The notes below the pieces were generated by a model, which saw only the letters and a program-made list of their open reading frames with translations, ran no database searches and was not told the DNA's origin. This document shows, piece by piece, positions 31,350 through 42,449 of a stretch of 64,000 nucleotides of DNA. Both the position numbers and the translations under genes were made by a program. How positions within the stretch are numbered: the first letter of the stretch is position 1; each line of letters starts with the position of its first letter. Origin of the DNA: Lojkania enalia (taxonomy: Eukaryota; Ascomycota; Dothideomycetes; Pleosporales); contig ML986687.1 in assembly GCA_010094045.1 (NCBI GenBank), positions 62,001-126,000 on the forward strand, read 5' to 3'.

Positions 31350-32080
31350 CTTATGTATGATACTGACACACAGGGCACAGTCAGGGAGCGGAGAAGAGAG
31401 CAAAGAAGAAATTGGGGAAGTTAAAGAAGTTTTAGGCTGGAGGGGGGCAGGTAAATTGAGCCTCTTATATGTCATTTCTGATGAGGCCTTGCTCGCAGCT
31501 TGACCCACTGACAGAAACTTCTGCCTGGAGGCAACCATATGCAACAGGCCGAATTTAGTACTGTCTCTGCAAGCGTGATTCGATACGTCATTCCCCATTT
31601 ACCTCTTGTTCACCCAGGGACGCTTGAACAAAGACTACCGGCCAATTAGGCTGGAGTATCCTCTATCTGATAAAGCTTGACGATGGAGTGAATATCTGGC
31701 TACGTGTTTAAATTGATCTTCAGCCTTATGAGTCATTTTTGCCAGCACATACTCGCATGGAGCACTAATCGTCGCTTCCATCGAGACAAGGAGGTTACGT
31801 GACTCGGGGCGAATCTAGCGTGCCAGCACGAGGAGTAATGGGCGTCTGGTGGAGGGTGTATAAATTTGGACATACACAGTGGGGCTGCGATTGATGTACA
31901 CCGTTGAAGACAGTAGGGCATAAGTTGGCATAATTTGGGCAGCTTGACGAATCGACGCTTACAATCTTCAGATTCTCAGCATCTATAGAAGATGTGTGTC
32001 CTTATATATATCCAGATTATATTTCGATACCTGCAGATCAATCTGCCTTCTTGTTTTTTGGGGAAACGCTATGCTGGCTT
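31350..32080. other. Intergenic, no gene supported
   Basis: This lies between the 5' end of the 31.3-kb gene and the 3' end of the ABC transporter. Short ORFs on both strands lack motifs. I see no repeat. Confidence 0.5.
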
Positions 32081-32081
32081 T

Positions 32082-34520
32082 TTAAAGCCGTTTAATAGCC
32101 GGCTGCTCTTTCCGCCCGTTCTGACGCTCCCAGAGCTCAAAGTACTCTCCTTTCCTTCCAAGTAACTCCTGGTGTGTTCCTCTTTCAACAATATCGCCAT
32201 CTTTGATAAAGAGAATCAAATCCGCGTCCATGATGGTGGATAGCCGGTGGGCTACAACAAACATCGTTCGTCCAGATCGAAGCATCTGGAACGCCTTCTG
32301 AACTTGCGCTTCTGTTGAGGAGTCCATAGCACTTGTTGCCTCGTCAAGGATGACAATCTTTGATTTCCTCAGTAGTAGCCGTGAAATAGCCACGCGTTGA
32401 AGTTCGCCGCCTGAAAGCTTTACGCCTCGTTCCCCAACTTTCGTGTTGTAGCCGTCAGGACGGGATATGATATTTTCATGAAGCGCCGCGTCTTTGCATG
32501 CATCAATGACTTCCTCATCTGTTGCCTCTGGTTTCGCGTATCGAACATTCTCGAGAACTGTCTGATTGAAAAGGCAAGGATCTTGAGGAACGACACCGAG
32601 AACATTCCGTAAGCTTTCAAGAGTAACGTCGCGTAGGTCTTGACCATCAATAGAGATAGATCCACCCGTTACATCATAAAACCGGCAGATCAGTTTGAGT
32701 AAGGTCGACTTTCCGGCTCCCGTCTTACCAACGAAGGCAACCGTCTGACCGCGTGTGGCCTCGAAGTTGATGCCGTTGAGAATTTTCTTCCCTGTTGAAC
32801 TATAGGAAAACTCAACGTTGCAGAACTCAACCTTTCCGGCGGATACGTCGAGTTCGTACGAGTTCGGTCGATCTGAGACTGACGGTTTCGTGCGGAGCAA
32901 CTGTAACAAGCGTTCTGCGTCGATGAAAATTGATGTCATGTTAGAATGGGACCATGCTATCATCTCAAGAGGGTACGTCATCGTTGCCCAGAAGGTTCCT
33001 AGGGTGACAAAATCGCCCGTTGAGGCCTCCCCAGAGGAAATTTTTCGTATCGCGAGGAGTGAGGCGCTGAGTAAACCCAAGAACATGATCAGTGTCTCAA
33101 CTGCATTGCCCGAATTCATCCGGGTCCGATACGCCAGTTTAGCATCGAGCGAGTTCTGAACCGCTCTAGAGTAACAATCTTTCTCTGATTCAACCTGGTT
33201 GAAGTACAGAACTGTCTGCCAGTTCCTAAGAGATTCATTGACTACATTGCTCTCAGTTCGGGATGCCTCTTTGTAGATTCGCCGGCGAGGTTGTGTCCAG
33301 TTTGTGAGCTTGATCGTAATGCAGACGTATGAAATGCCGACAATGAAGGTCGTGAAGGCTACATACTTATCGAATAGAGAAGTAACATAGCATACAGCCA
33401 CGACGAGGTCAACAACAACAGGTGATATTTTGAGGAGGAGTAATTCTGCAAGGTCATTGATTGAATTGCCTTGTTCAACAGCCTTGATGATCTCTGCAGA
33501 ATCCTTGTTGCTGTGGAAATCCATGGAAAGTGCCATAACATGTTTGAAAGCAAGACGGCAGACTTCTTGGTATGAAAAATTCTGAACTTCCATAAGAGCC
33601 CTGCTTTTGATAGCTCCAAGAGGCCCAGCAGTGTTCCTGAACCAAGGCAGAAGAATCCAGATTCCGACTTCGTAGCAGGCTCTATTGAAGTCGCGAGCAA
33701 TGAGATTGTCTGTGATGACACCGAGCTGCCGGGGTGCCAAAACTCTGAGGAATCTGTTGATAACAAGGTCAAGTATTAAAACTGCTAGGCAGAGCTTTCC
33801 TTTTGTGCTTCCGCTTGGCCAGAGACACGGCAGAAAGATCCGAAACTCTTTAATATAGAGAAACCAACCTTGCTCTTCTAGCCGCCTGCGTTGGCGCTCT
33901 CTGGTTACCACATCGCTGTTCTCCTCTGCTTGTTCATTTGTTTCATTTGCAAGGAGCCACTGACTTTCTCCATCATCTTGAACCGTTATGGCCTCGCGAC
34001 GAGTTTGAACCCTTGCTTGGAGCCCGAGTACAGTGCTACAGATGACTCTGAAAATCTGTAACACTAGGAGAATGATGTCGTAGCGACCTCCTTGTAGTGG
34101 AGACAACGTGAGAGCCTCCAAGACGCAGAGTGTAGTCTCAAAGAGAGAGCTGAGGATCCAGGTTCGGTGATACTGGGGCCATGAGGGTTCGCATGCGTCC
34201 AGAAGGTCCAGATCCATAGCGCCCCATGTTAGGACTAATATCATCACATGAAAAAGACTGTGCTGTGATGGCCACCATCCCTTTTGAGTTGCAGAGCGGT
34301 ATAGGAATAGTATTGCTTCCATGGTGTAGCTCAAAGCCAACAGGAACATGAGGCAAAGAGCTGACCATCTCATCCAGTGCTTATGCCCACTCGGAACATC
34401 GGTACGTCGTGTAGTCTTCCGGTATGCCAAAGGAGCCAAGTACGATAATATGATGATAGAAGGATGCAAGTAGTGAATAGCTTTCAGAATCGTACCAATA
34501 GAATTCGGATTTGCCGCCAT
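32082..34520 (-). CDS. ABC transporter, HMT1/ABCB6 (heavy-metal tolerance) type
   Basis: This is an uninterrupted 812-codon gene. The N-terminus has about five extra hydrophobic segments (residues ~10-170, the TMD0 of HMT1-type half-transporters). After a charged linker comes a six-helix ABC membrane domain (~230-520), then the ATPase. The ATPase has Walker A GKTGAGKST, Q-loop VVPQDP, signature LSGGELQR, Walker B KIVILDEATSAMD and the H-loop VAHRLST. Fungal and animal relatives sit in the vacuolar or organelle membrane and move glutathione- or phytochelatin-bound metals. Length and architecture match full-length homologues. The downstream GERGVKLSGGELQRVAISRL block is fully conserved, so activity is plausible. 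Confidence 0.93.
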   Translation of the reverse strand: MAANPNSIGTILKAIHYLHPSIIILSYLAPLAYRKTTRRTDVPSGHKHWMRWSALCLMFLLALSYTMEAILFLYRSATQKGWWPSQHSLFHVMILVLTWGAMDLDLLDACEPSWPQYHRTWILSSLFETTLCVLEALTLSPLQGGRYDIILLVLQIFRVICSTVLGLQARVQTRREAITVQDDGESQWLLANETNEQAEENSDVVTRERQRRRLEEQGWFLYIKEFRIFLPCLWPSGSTKGKLCLAVLILDLVINRFLRVLAPRQLGVITDNLIARDFNRACYEVGIWILLPWFRNTAGPLGAIKSRALMEVQNFSYQEVCRLAFKHVMALSMDFHSNKDSAEIIKAVEQGNSINDLAELLLLKISPVVVDLVVAVCYVTSLFDKYVAFTTFIVGISYVCITIKLTNWTQPRRRIYKEASRTESNVVNESLRNWQTVLYFNQVESEKDCYSRAVQNSLDAKLAYRTRMNSGNAVETLIMFLGLLSASLLAIRKISSGEASTGDFVTLGTFWATMTYPLEMIAWSHSNMTSIFIDAERLLQLLRTKPSVSDRPNSYELDVSAGKVEFCNVEFSYSSTGKKILNGINFEATRGQTVAFVGKTGAGKSTLLKLICRFYDVTGGSISIDGQDLRDVTLESLRNVLGVVPQDPCLFNQTVLENVRYAKPEATDEEVIDACKDAALHENIISRPDGYNTKVGERGVKLSGGELQRVAISRLLLRKSKIVILDEATSAMDSSTEAQVQKAFQMLRSGRTMFVVAHRLSTIMDADLILFIKDGDIVERGTHQELLGRKGEYFELWERQNGRKEQPAIKRL

Positions 34521-34847
34521 GTTGGTAACATTCCAAGCTCTTTCGCATTCGTAGAGGAGAGAATTCGGGCTGTCAACTGAGGTGTAAACGCCATGAGCAT
34601 GAGCCGATACTTAATTGAAAGATTTCCCAATCCTCCAAGCGATACCGCTGAAAAGTACTCCTGACTTAATCACATGCATGCCCAAAGTCCGCTCAATGAG
34701 AAGAGTTTTATGCAGGCCACCGTACTTCACCGTACCTTCTTTGCAGGGGTCACACACAAGTTGCTCATGCATGCAAATTATTCGATATAGTCAAAGAACA
34801 TAGCATTACCCCTTCGTTTATATAGCATTTGCAGCTCGGAATTGGGC

Positions 34848-35814
34848 TCAAGACGTAACAATCCGGCGCGATGAACTAGACCTAGACCGAGAACGACGCC
34901 TTGCTTGCAGAATCAGAATAAACTCATAGCCATCCAAAAGTTCACCCAAAGGCCAGTCCATCGACTCTCGAACCCATGCTAACGCTTCGAGTGGCTCTTC
35001 ATGGTCGACGAAGAATCCAGTATCAACACTAGACACAAGGCCACTACTATCTTCAGACTCAAAAAGGCTACCTCGTAGCTTAGCATCCCGAACATAGCCG
35101 ACTGGCGAGGCTTTCATTATCGATTGCGCGTTGTCTTTCATGAACTCGAGTGAGGCAGTATCGATCGGCCCTGGTGGAGGTGAGCAATCGGATTAGATGA
35201 CAGTGGCATGCACTTACTCTTGTATGCTCTTGAAGCAGCTAGACAAGCAGCTGGATGAGAGCTCATGACACCGTAAACATCGTCTCCATCTAGTCTGATC
35301 TCATCGAGAAGTCCAGCAGCAAGCCCACGTTCACGGTAGTCCCGGTGGACGACTAACTGAGTGATCCAGCAAATAGTCCTGCCATCAACAGACCATCGAC
35401 AAGCGAAAGCATTGCCAGCAAGATGACCGTTAACGGTGACCCTAACATATGAGGAGATATCGCTGGGGAGATATTCATTTCGAAGCCTTTCTTTACTTAG
35501 TCGAACGGGACGACCTAGCCGCGATGGTCAGTTTGAAGCACAACTTGTGGCACGGAATACCCACCTGCTTTCGCAAACTTTCCTGTTCGCTCTGCCGCAT
35601 GCTCACCCCAAACGCCGTAATTCTCGGAGAAGAGCTTCGCAGCTTCGTCGAGCATCTCGTCCGTTACCTGATCACTCTTAAACCCTTCATAAACCTTCTT
35701 GTCCATGTTCAGAGGAGTTCTTCGCCTGCGCGTACGTGGTATTGGTGGGATGGTCTGGATCTGAGGCTCGAGGGTGAATGCGACTGATTTTGGTGCACGC
35801 GTCGACAACTTCAT
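34848..35814 (-). CDS. GNAT-family N-acetyltransferase, three exons
   Basis: Exons are 35,814 (or 35,706)-35,565, 35,514-35,218 and 35,170-34,848. The introns, 35,515-35,564 (50 bp) and 35,171-35,217 (47 bp, GTAAGT), both keep frame. The product is 289 residues, or 253 from the internal ATG at 35,706 (MDKKVYEGF), which better matches family starts. GNAT features include YVRVTVNGHLAGNAFACRW, the acetyl-CoA-binding strand and loop ITQLVVHRDYRERGLAAGLL (R/QxxGxG/A-type), and a MSSHPAACLAA segment. A conserved C-terminal block (VDTGFFVDHEEPLEAL) and an Arg/Ser-rich tail follow. The substrate is unknown. No lesion is seen. Confidence 0.87.
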
Positions 35815-36012
35815 CGGGGTGGCATCAGGCTAAATATGCCAACGGTGGCTGGGAATGTTGAGAAGCGTAGTCTCGGAGGTCCGCACTGCGTTGCGTCATG
35901 CAGGATTCAGAGCGCTTATCCCAGATGGAGACCAGCGGGGCTGGAGATATCTCCGAGGTTTACCCGATAGCAAATGATCAATGCGTTCCTTGATTTTCAG
36001 TGAATGAACTAT

Positions 36013-39000
36013 CTACAACTCGTGCCTGGGTAACTTCCAGCCAGCAAGTAACTCAATCTGGCATTGCACATCGTCAAATAAGAATGTACCAGCCCCAGGT
36101 ATCAAAAATTGTGGAGGTTTCGTGCGACAAATCCCCACTGCGGCTTTGGCCCCTTCTAAGTCCCCATGCTGAAGACGCACAACGCAAATGAAAAGGTGAA
36201 TGAAAGCCACTGTAAACACTTCTTCCTCAAGCGGGTTGTATCTTCTGCCAAAGCTCAAGGCATTATTCCATCGAGTCTCCGCCTCCGAAAGGGGAGAAAT
36301 GCGCGCAAAGGCGATGAGTGCGCGTATATGTCCAAGCCGGTCGATGATATCGGGACCGATCAGCTTCTCATAAATGCCAGAGACTTCCATAAGTAGATGC
36401 TCCGCTGCCGTAAATTGACTTCGCCGGATCTCAATCTCAGACAAGGAAAGAAGTAACTTGCGGTATCCTTTCGAACGCGGTGCACGAGATCTCAGATTCT
36501 CAATCTCCGGTCTAATCAGCTTTTCAGCTCTGTCGAGCAGGTCCCCCGCCGATTGTGAATGGATCTCACGCCGTTGCAGAAAATCTACCTCAATGTAGGT
36601 ATCCGCAAGGTGAGCTAGAGCCAAATGTCTTTTTGAATCGCGAAGAGGTTCCCTTTGGAGACAGCGTTCAAAAAAGAGGCACGCGGTCTGAAAGTGCCCT
36701 TGTCCTTTTAATATCCGGCCAGCGGAATGGATTTGGCTCCATATGACATCAAGCTGCTTCTCGGTGCCGTCTGACTCAGTAGGCATCCACATCTTTGCTT
36801 CCTTATTAGCTGACAAGAAGTCAAAGTTGTAAGCATGGTTGGTTGCTTGGGACAGATGCAGAAGTCCGAGGATGGAATGCGATTGCAGTCGTGTGGCTGT
36901 GTCGGCTCGGTTTAGGAATTCCTGAAGGAGCTTGTTGGAGCCAGTTATGTCTCCTCTGAGACGTAAAACCACACTCCTTTGGTAGACAGCTTCTGCTTGT
37001 AGATGTGTGCTAGCCGTCTTCTCCAGCAATTGATCGACCAGTGAGAGAATCAGACGTCGCCGAGCTAAGGGCCCAAACTTTGATGCTGCGAGTAAAGTTT
37101 CGATGACTTCATCGTTGGAGGGAAACTCTAAACCAGTCTCAGCATAGCGACGGAGTAAGTCCTCCAGCACTGCTAATAGCTTCTCCTTTTCTGAGCCTGG
37201 TCTTCGTTGATGAGTACATAGCTTGCGGGTAGCGGGCCAATAAACTTACAGAGTTATTGGGTTACGGGGAAATATATAGCAGAACAACCAAAGAGCCTGT
37301 TCGATCCAATACGATCTTTGTTGGCCGTATATGTACTCAGCAGGCATCGAGCCACAGATGTAAATCTCCATGTTGTTGGATTTCTCCACCCCAATCGCTG
37401 CAAGTGATATTAAATGCTCCAGAACTTGCCACAGCCTGCGGGAATCCAAGAATAGAACCTTGAGATGGGCGCCGAATTGAGCATTTTGTGGGTGAGTCTG
37501 GTACTCAACACCATACTCATTCCACCTCTGTTGGGGAGAAACTGCTTGTTCTAGCATGAACTTGGGGATAGTCCCAATTGCGCAGATAAGCGAGAAGAGT
37601 AACTACTCTGCGTCTTCGTGATCCGCCCCGTTCCGGTTGACAGCTAATTTTCAGTTCATCAAATGATCATATATAATATAGTAGAGGCTTACCTTCGACG
37701 AAGGAGTCGTGTGTCAAGTTCTCGAATTCCGGAGAGCCTAGGCAAGTTGGAGCACTTTTGGCAGGGTGAACCTTATAAATTCCTTCCACTGATAACGGTA
37801 GGTCTGGCAAATTGTATCCCAGCGCCCCATATAGTTCGATAAGCCTAGAAAAATTATCAGCTCGGTTCCTGTGAACTCGATTAGGTCTCATACGAAAATT
37901 GATCTGTGGGATTAACCGAGTTGAAGAGAGGAGCAATGAGTCCTGGAATACTATAGCTGGGAGTCAAGCAGTCATCATAACTGCAATTGACGAATTTGTC
38001 TGCCGAAAAGTGCTCGAGAATAGATGTGAAGTTTTCATCGCTGCGAATTCGAACGAGGTCAGAAATGGATATCGCATCTGCGATTGTAAGAGGTCAATTC
38101 AGTTTCGACAATCTGATCGTCAGAGCATACTTATGAAGAACAACTCTGTTGCCCGATGCAGTGTCCACCCTCTTTGGACAAGTTCAAGAATCAGTTGATG
38201 TATCCATGGAACGGTGTCCAAAAGCGCCTTCCGGTCACGCTCTCTGATCTCAGTAACGGTCTGGATGAGTTCGTCGATCGCTTCGTTAGAGACACCCTTT
38301 TGACGGAGTAGTTCGTAGTATGATAGGAGAATAAGCACATGAAAATAGGCGAATGACCTCTGAAGATCCACATTTTCAAGAGATGACTTCGTGAGAAGGG
38401 CTAAGTTTTTCCCTACCACGATGAGTTCACCACCTAAGTGCCCGAGCTCTTTACAACATTCCCTCTTGGATACAACATATGCGCGCCGAGAGAATCCTTG
38501 GATGACATGCTCGTACTTCTCCACCGTATTCAGTCCGAGTTCGAGCTGTCTTTCACGCCATCTATTTCCTTCAGGTGCATTCTTAACAAATCGAGAGAAT
38601 GCTTCGGTTTTTGGTGATCTCCGTACGCGCTTTTTCGTTTCTGGGTTGCGTTGTGCTGAGGGCTTTGATGGCGACTGCCTTGTTTCTGGCGGCTGTGAAG
38701 GAGATTGTAACCTGGTGGCCTCGGTCTCCGACTGTGGCGTTAGCGGCGAAGTGTTGGTCAGAGCATTCTCTGTTGAGTCTGAAGATTTAGAGGCTTTCCG
38801 TTTCCTTATATTGGACGAGTTGTGCAACGAATCTATTGGAGTGACGATACGTCCATCGGATAAGACTTGAATAGGAATGTTGCAATCATGGCAGTCCTCA
38901 CAGTGCTTTCGCATGCGACTGAATAGTTCCAATTTCACCAACACAAAGCCCTCTTGAATCGCCATGATGAGGGAGAAATGGCCATCGCACTGTAAATCGT

Positions 39001-39214
39001 TCGACTGACGTTGAAAAACGTCAAGATACGCTATTCCGCTTTCGGTGCGTGCAACACGCACCGAAAGCGGAATAGCGTATTTGGCATGCTCCGCCAAGAC
39101 CGGAGGCCATGCACGACGGCACAATCTTCCCCACCCACTCAATATGAGTTCGAGAGAGCATCCTATCTGAAGTGCCACTATCCGGCGCACACTGTTGCTT
39201 TGTTTTGTTTGCAA
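36013..39214 (-). pseudogene. Large five-exon fungal gene of unknown function with one nonsense codon
   Basis: Exons are up to 39,214-38,131, 38,077-37,894, 37,844-37,693, 37,643-37,250 and 37,201-36,013. All four introns are 48-53 bp GT-AG and all junctions stay in phase (1001 codons from 39,214). The true ATG is not resolved; 38,965 is a candidate. The N-terminal part has a C-x2-C-x2-C cluster (CEDCHDC) and a basic Ser/Pro-rich linker with KKRVRRSPK. Exon 5 (about 395 residues) is helical and TPR-like. A TAG at 37,603-37,605 interrupts HEDAE/LLFSLICAIG and is one C-to-T change from CAG. Either the gene is newly dead or a junction is misread. I know similar uncharacterised proteins in this group but no function. 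Confidence 0.6.
39007..39081. repeat. Perfect 26-bp inverted repeat (hairpin), with a smaller hairpin beside it
   Basis: Positions 39,027-39,052 and 39,056-39,081 are exact reverse complements, separated by the 3-nt loop CAA. Key bases are ATACGCTATTCCGC...GGTGCGTG and its complement. Immediately before it, TGACGTT/AACGTCA (39,007-39,024) forms a 7-bp stem with a GAAA loop. Both lie inside the coding sequence of the large minus-strand gene. Confidence 0.97.
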
Positions 39215-39773
39215 TGATGAACCTGCAATCGGAGCGCTTCTATCACTGTCACAGATGAGAAAGTCTACGTCATGGGGTAGGATCGAAATACCGGCTTACC
39301 GATGCAGCTAGCTAGCACTAGCTAGCATCTTCGGGAGGTGTAGAAAACAGTTCCGAAGGAGCGAAAGAATTCCTCTCCTTGGGGTTCACTATATATGTAC
39401 CACGAGTCTCGCACAAGGCTGAATCTTTACGCCCTACTCTGCTACGTCTTCACCGGTGCGTTTTGCGATCCGCTCTTTTCATCCGTTGCCTTATTACAAT
39501 GCATGAGTCGGAGTTCGGGATTATTGGGCCAGGGCTCATCGCCCCCCCTTCAACACCTGTGGTATGTCGCCATGTTTTTGCCTTTCCGACGCACCTATCT
39601 AATCACACCAGGTACAATGCAAAGAATCAGGGCCAGCAGAGGCTCTGAAGAGAAATATGGGGATGCTCCTCGGTTCTGACAGTGGCACATTAATACTCTC
39701 TGACATGGCTCAAGGTATGTTGTATTGCTCTAGTGACCTGAAGTGCAAACCGCCAACCTGAGAATCCAGCGCC
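39215..39773. other. Intergenic 5' flank, no gene supported
   Basis: It contains a short GCTAGCTA...TAGCTAGC palindrome near 39,305-39,325 and minor plus-strand ORFs without motifs. Promoter elements cannot be assigned. Confidence 0.45.
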
Positions 39774-40271
39774 TCATACCTTTATACCCGCACATATTAG
39801 CATGCGGTGGAGCTGCGCCTTGACCATATCTCTCTTCTGTCTGGTCGTCATATATTTCATTCCGTCTGGTCGCTGTAGATCATTAGTTGAGGGAGGAGGT
39901 GACCGTGAATTAAGGGTACCTGAATAAGCTCTCAGTTGTTTTTGCACAACGGCCTGGAGTTCAGCTCGGTTGGCCTCGCGCTGTTTTTGTTGAAGAACCG
40001 TGTCAGATTGAACCTGCCAGACTCTCAATCTGGTCCTTATTGTTTCAGCGCGATTGTCAAGCTCTTCATATGTCATCGCTGTCGGAAATTCCATTTGAAG
40101 AACTGAGGTCGGCTTTCTTTCTTGAGGAGATTGACGGTTGTTTGGAGGCTTCGGTGTGACAGTATTGAATGCATGTATGCCTTTGAGTCTCCTGACGGCC
40201 TGCATGGGACGCACTGTATATATAAAGAGAGCTTCATAGCCGTAGAAAGCTTGGATTGAATGCCCCATCAT
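39774..40271 (-). CDS. Uncharacterised coiled-coil protein
   Basis: This is a 165-codon ORF from ATG 40,271, with an internal ATG at 40,205 (MQAVRRLKG) as the alternative start. The middle (residues ~70-115) is rich in Glu, Gln, Arg and Leu and looks like a coiled coil (YEELDNRAETIRTRL...LQQKQREANRAEL). The C-terminus is KRDMVKAQLHRMLICAGIKV. The 5' end overlaps the start of the plus-strand ORF at 40,260 by 12 bp if the first ATG is used. The internal ATG would instead give a 54-bp divergent spacer. No family is recognised. Confidence 0.45.
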   Translation of the reverse strand: MMGHSIQAFYGYEALFIYTVRPMQAVRRLKGIHAFNTVTPKPPNNRQSPQERKPTSVLQMEFPTAMTYEELDNRAETIRTRLRVWQVQSDTVLQQKQREANRAELQAVVQKQLRAYSGTLNSRSPPPSTNDLQRPDGMKYMTTRQKRDMVKAQLHRMLICAGIKV

Positions 40272-40775
40272 ACTGCGTTCCTAATGTCTCAGGAGTCTGC
40301 CAAGCTCAGTCCTTCTCGTGCATCACTTGCTCAAGCACGCAATGCCGAAACAACCTCTTGCCCAATCGAGTTTCCGTTAGACAAAAGTCCGGCGAAGGTG
40401 CAGCATTGGGCTTGCCAGACCTCAACGTTCGGCAGCGGCCCGCCGAAGTTGTTATCTGGCCCAAAGAGCACGCATTCAAGCCCCAGAGATGGAACAACTT
40501 GGAGTACATCTTTTTCGACCTGGGCTGACCAAACGCACTCCTTTCCTTTCAGCGATGCGGATCTTTGTCCTAGTGAAGACAATGAGGTACCTTTCCTAAA
40601 GACGGCACCATCACCACCGAAACCACTATTGCCAGTGATGCCTCTTTTGAAAGCTGAGCAAAGGAAACCGTCACGACCGACTCTGCTTGCGACGCAAAAA
40701 AGAAGAAAATTAAAGAAGCCTCTGGCTGGAATCAAGGAAAATCTCGAAGAGGAGGGTTCAGAAACCAGGAAGTGA
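40260..40775 (+). CDS. Uncharacterised basic, Ser/Pro-rich protein
   Basis: This 171-codon ATG ORF is low in hydrophobic residues, with many Ser, Pro and Lys and a bipartite-NLS-like stretch QKRRKLKKPLAGIKENL near residues 145-161. This suggests a disordered nuclear protein if it is expressed. A long minus-strand ORF overlaps it but has no better claim. Function is unknown. Confidence 0.4.
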   Translation: MPHHTAFLMSQESAKLSPSRASLAQARNAETTSCPIEFPLDKSPAKVQHWACQTSTFGSGPPKLLSGPKSTHSSPRDGTTWSTSFSTWADQTHSFPFSDADLCPSEDNEVPFLKTAPSPPKPLLPVMPLLKAEQRKPSRPTLLATQKRRKLKKPLAGIKENLEEEGSETRK

Positions 40776-40878
40776 AGTATACATATCTTTCCCTCACCGT
40801 CCATAAACGCTCACGATTTCTGTTTAGCTCACTCTAATTCCTCCTCTTCTACCTCGTGCTCCCGCAACCTCCTCTCGG

Positions 40879-41853
40879 ATGGAGGAGGCACCGCCAATAG
40901 TCCATGGTCAAAGGGGTGATGAGGACGGAGACAGTGGTATTGGCGACATCGATTCGTCTTCGGAAAGCGACAGCACCTCCGTGCGATCTAACACCAAAGA
41001 TTACGTCGAGGAGAATGGTCGGCTCTATCACGCTGACTGGATTGATGGCAAATATTTGCTTCCTAACGACGAACGGGAACAACGAAGATTGAATTCTCAG
41101 CACGACTTCTTGTTCGACGGCAATAGCTTGCACAAAGCGCCCCTTCAAGGACTGCTCAACGTACTTGACGTCGGAACAGGCACTGGAAGATGGGCGATGG
41201 CGTTTGCAGACGCATATCCCGACGCGGAGGTAACCGCAGTGGATATATCTCCGAATTTGATGCCAATATGGCCGCCCACAAACTGCAAATTTCTTGTTGA
41301 CGATGCTGAACACTTTGGGGGAATCGGAAACAAGGAGTACAATTACATCCATGTGCGCCTTCTCCATGGATTTCGCAACCCAGCTCGTTTCTTTAGACAT
41401 GCTTGGGAAGCTCTTTTGCCTGGAGGGTATATCGAGATCGCCGAGTTTGAGCTTCCATTAAAATTCCACGATCAAGAAAAAGCAAGGGACTCAGCGCTCA
41501 TGACCTGGTCAGCAAATGTAATAGAAGGGGCTTCAAGACTGGGCATTGATCTTACCATTGCGGAAAAGATCTCCACGTTGCTCAAAGACAGAGGGTTTGA
41601 GGGTATCGAAGAAAGTATTTCCGCTTGGCCTATTGGCGCATGGCCAAAGAAGAACGAAAGAAAGGAACTTGGTGTCCGTCTACAGGAGTACTGGATGGAA
41701 ACTTTGACAGCTTTTGCTTGGAGACCACTCCGCGAAATGGACTGGCACAACGAGGAAACCCAGTGTTTGCTGGCCAAGATGCGGACTGAAATCTGTGGTA
41801 AAAACATCCGAGCATCCATGCATGTGCGCACGTTTTGGGCTAGAAAGCCATAG
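40879..41853 (+). CDS. LaeA-like class I SAM-dependent methyltransferase
   Basis: This single exon of 324 codons has an acidic Ser-rich N-terminus (about 45 residues) and then the typical LaeA-type lead RLYHADWIDGKYLLPNDE.E..R. Motif I is VLDVGTGTGRWAM and motif II-like is EVTAVDISPNLMPIWPPTNCKF. Then come NYIHVRLLHG and LPGGYIEIAE. These fit the fungal LaeA-like methyltransferase superfamily, many members of which sit near or influence secondary-metabolism genes. No biosynthetic cluster is visible here. The C-terminus ends in VRTFWARKP, and the protein looks full length and intact. The substrate is unknown. Confidence 0.9.
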   Translation: MEEAPPIVHGQRGDEDGDSGIGDIDSSSESDSTSVRSNTKDYVEENGRLYHADWIDGKYLLPNDEREQRRLNSQHDFLFDGNSLHKAPLQGLLNVLDVGTGTGRWAMAFADAYPDAEVTAVDISPNLMPIWPPTNCKFLVDDAEHFGGIGNKEYNYIHVRLLHGFRNPARFFRHAWEALLPGGYIEIAEFELPLKFHDQEKARDSALMTWSANVIEGASRLGIDLTIAEKISTLLKDRGFEGIEESISAWPIGAWPKKNERKELGVRLQEYWMETLTAFAWRPLREMDWHNEETQCLLAKMRTEICGKNIRASMHVRTFWARKP

Positions 41854-42449
41854 TCCGGAATGCCTACTGCACGAACGTGGAGAAGACAGTTTGGTTGAAG
41901 ATTGATTCACCACACGATTTGCTCGACCAATTGAAGAAATTTCCCTCACTCCACTCCACTAGCTTCTTGGGCATTGCATATCATCATCAATCGACCATGT
42001 GATTTCGATAACGGTAAGTCGCTCATGGCAATCGCCGTAGCTCGCAGCATAAGAGAGGACGGGAGGCATGGGCGGCCGAAGCTGTTGAATCACTTCTCAA
42101 TTACATTTCTAAGTCTAGGATGGAGAACACGAGCGATCCAGGATTCACTCTTGTTGCGTTTGGCTACACATTATCATGTCCGCAATTCAACTCCTTCACC
42201 GTAAGATCAGAAGTCTATTGCTTGGCCAACGCTGATGCATTCTAGGAGCTGAATATTTTCGTCTCATCGGAACTGAGAGCTCGAAAATTGGATGACCGCG
42301 CCTTAGAGATCATCAACTCAGGCAACTTCACTCTTACAACGAGAAAAGTCTGCGTTTTGAACGAAGAAGCATTGAGTCAAGTCATGCCTGGTCAGATTGT
42401 GGCTTTAGCACAGCATTCAGGCGAGCAGTATCTCTCGCCATTGAGAAAC

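Noticed and set aside
40331..40804. 157-codon minus-strand ORF
   Set aside because: It is antisense to the plus-strand ORF 40,260-40,775. Neither has strong support, but composition favours the plus strand.
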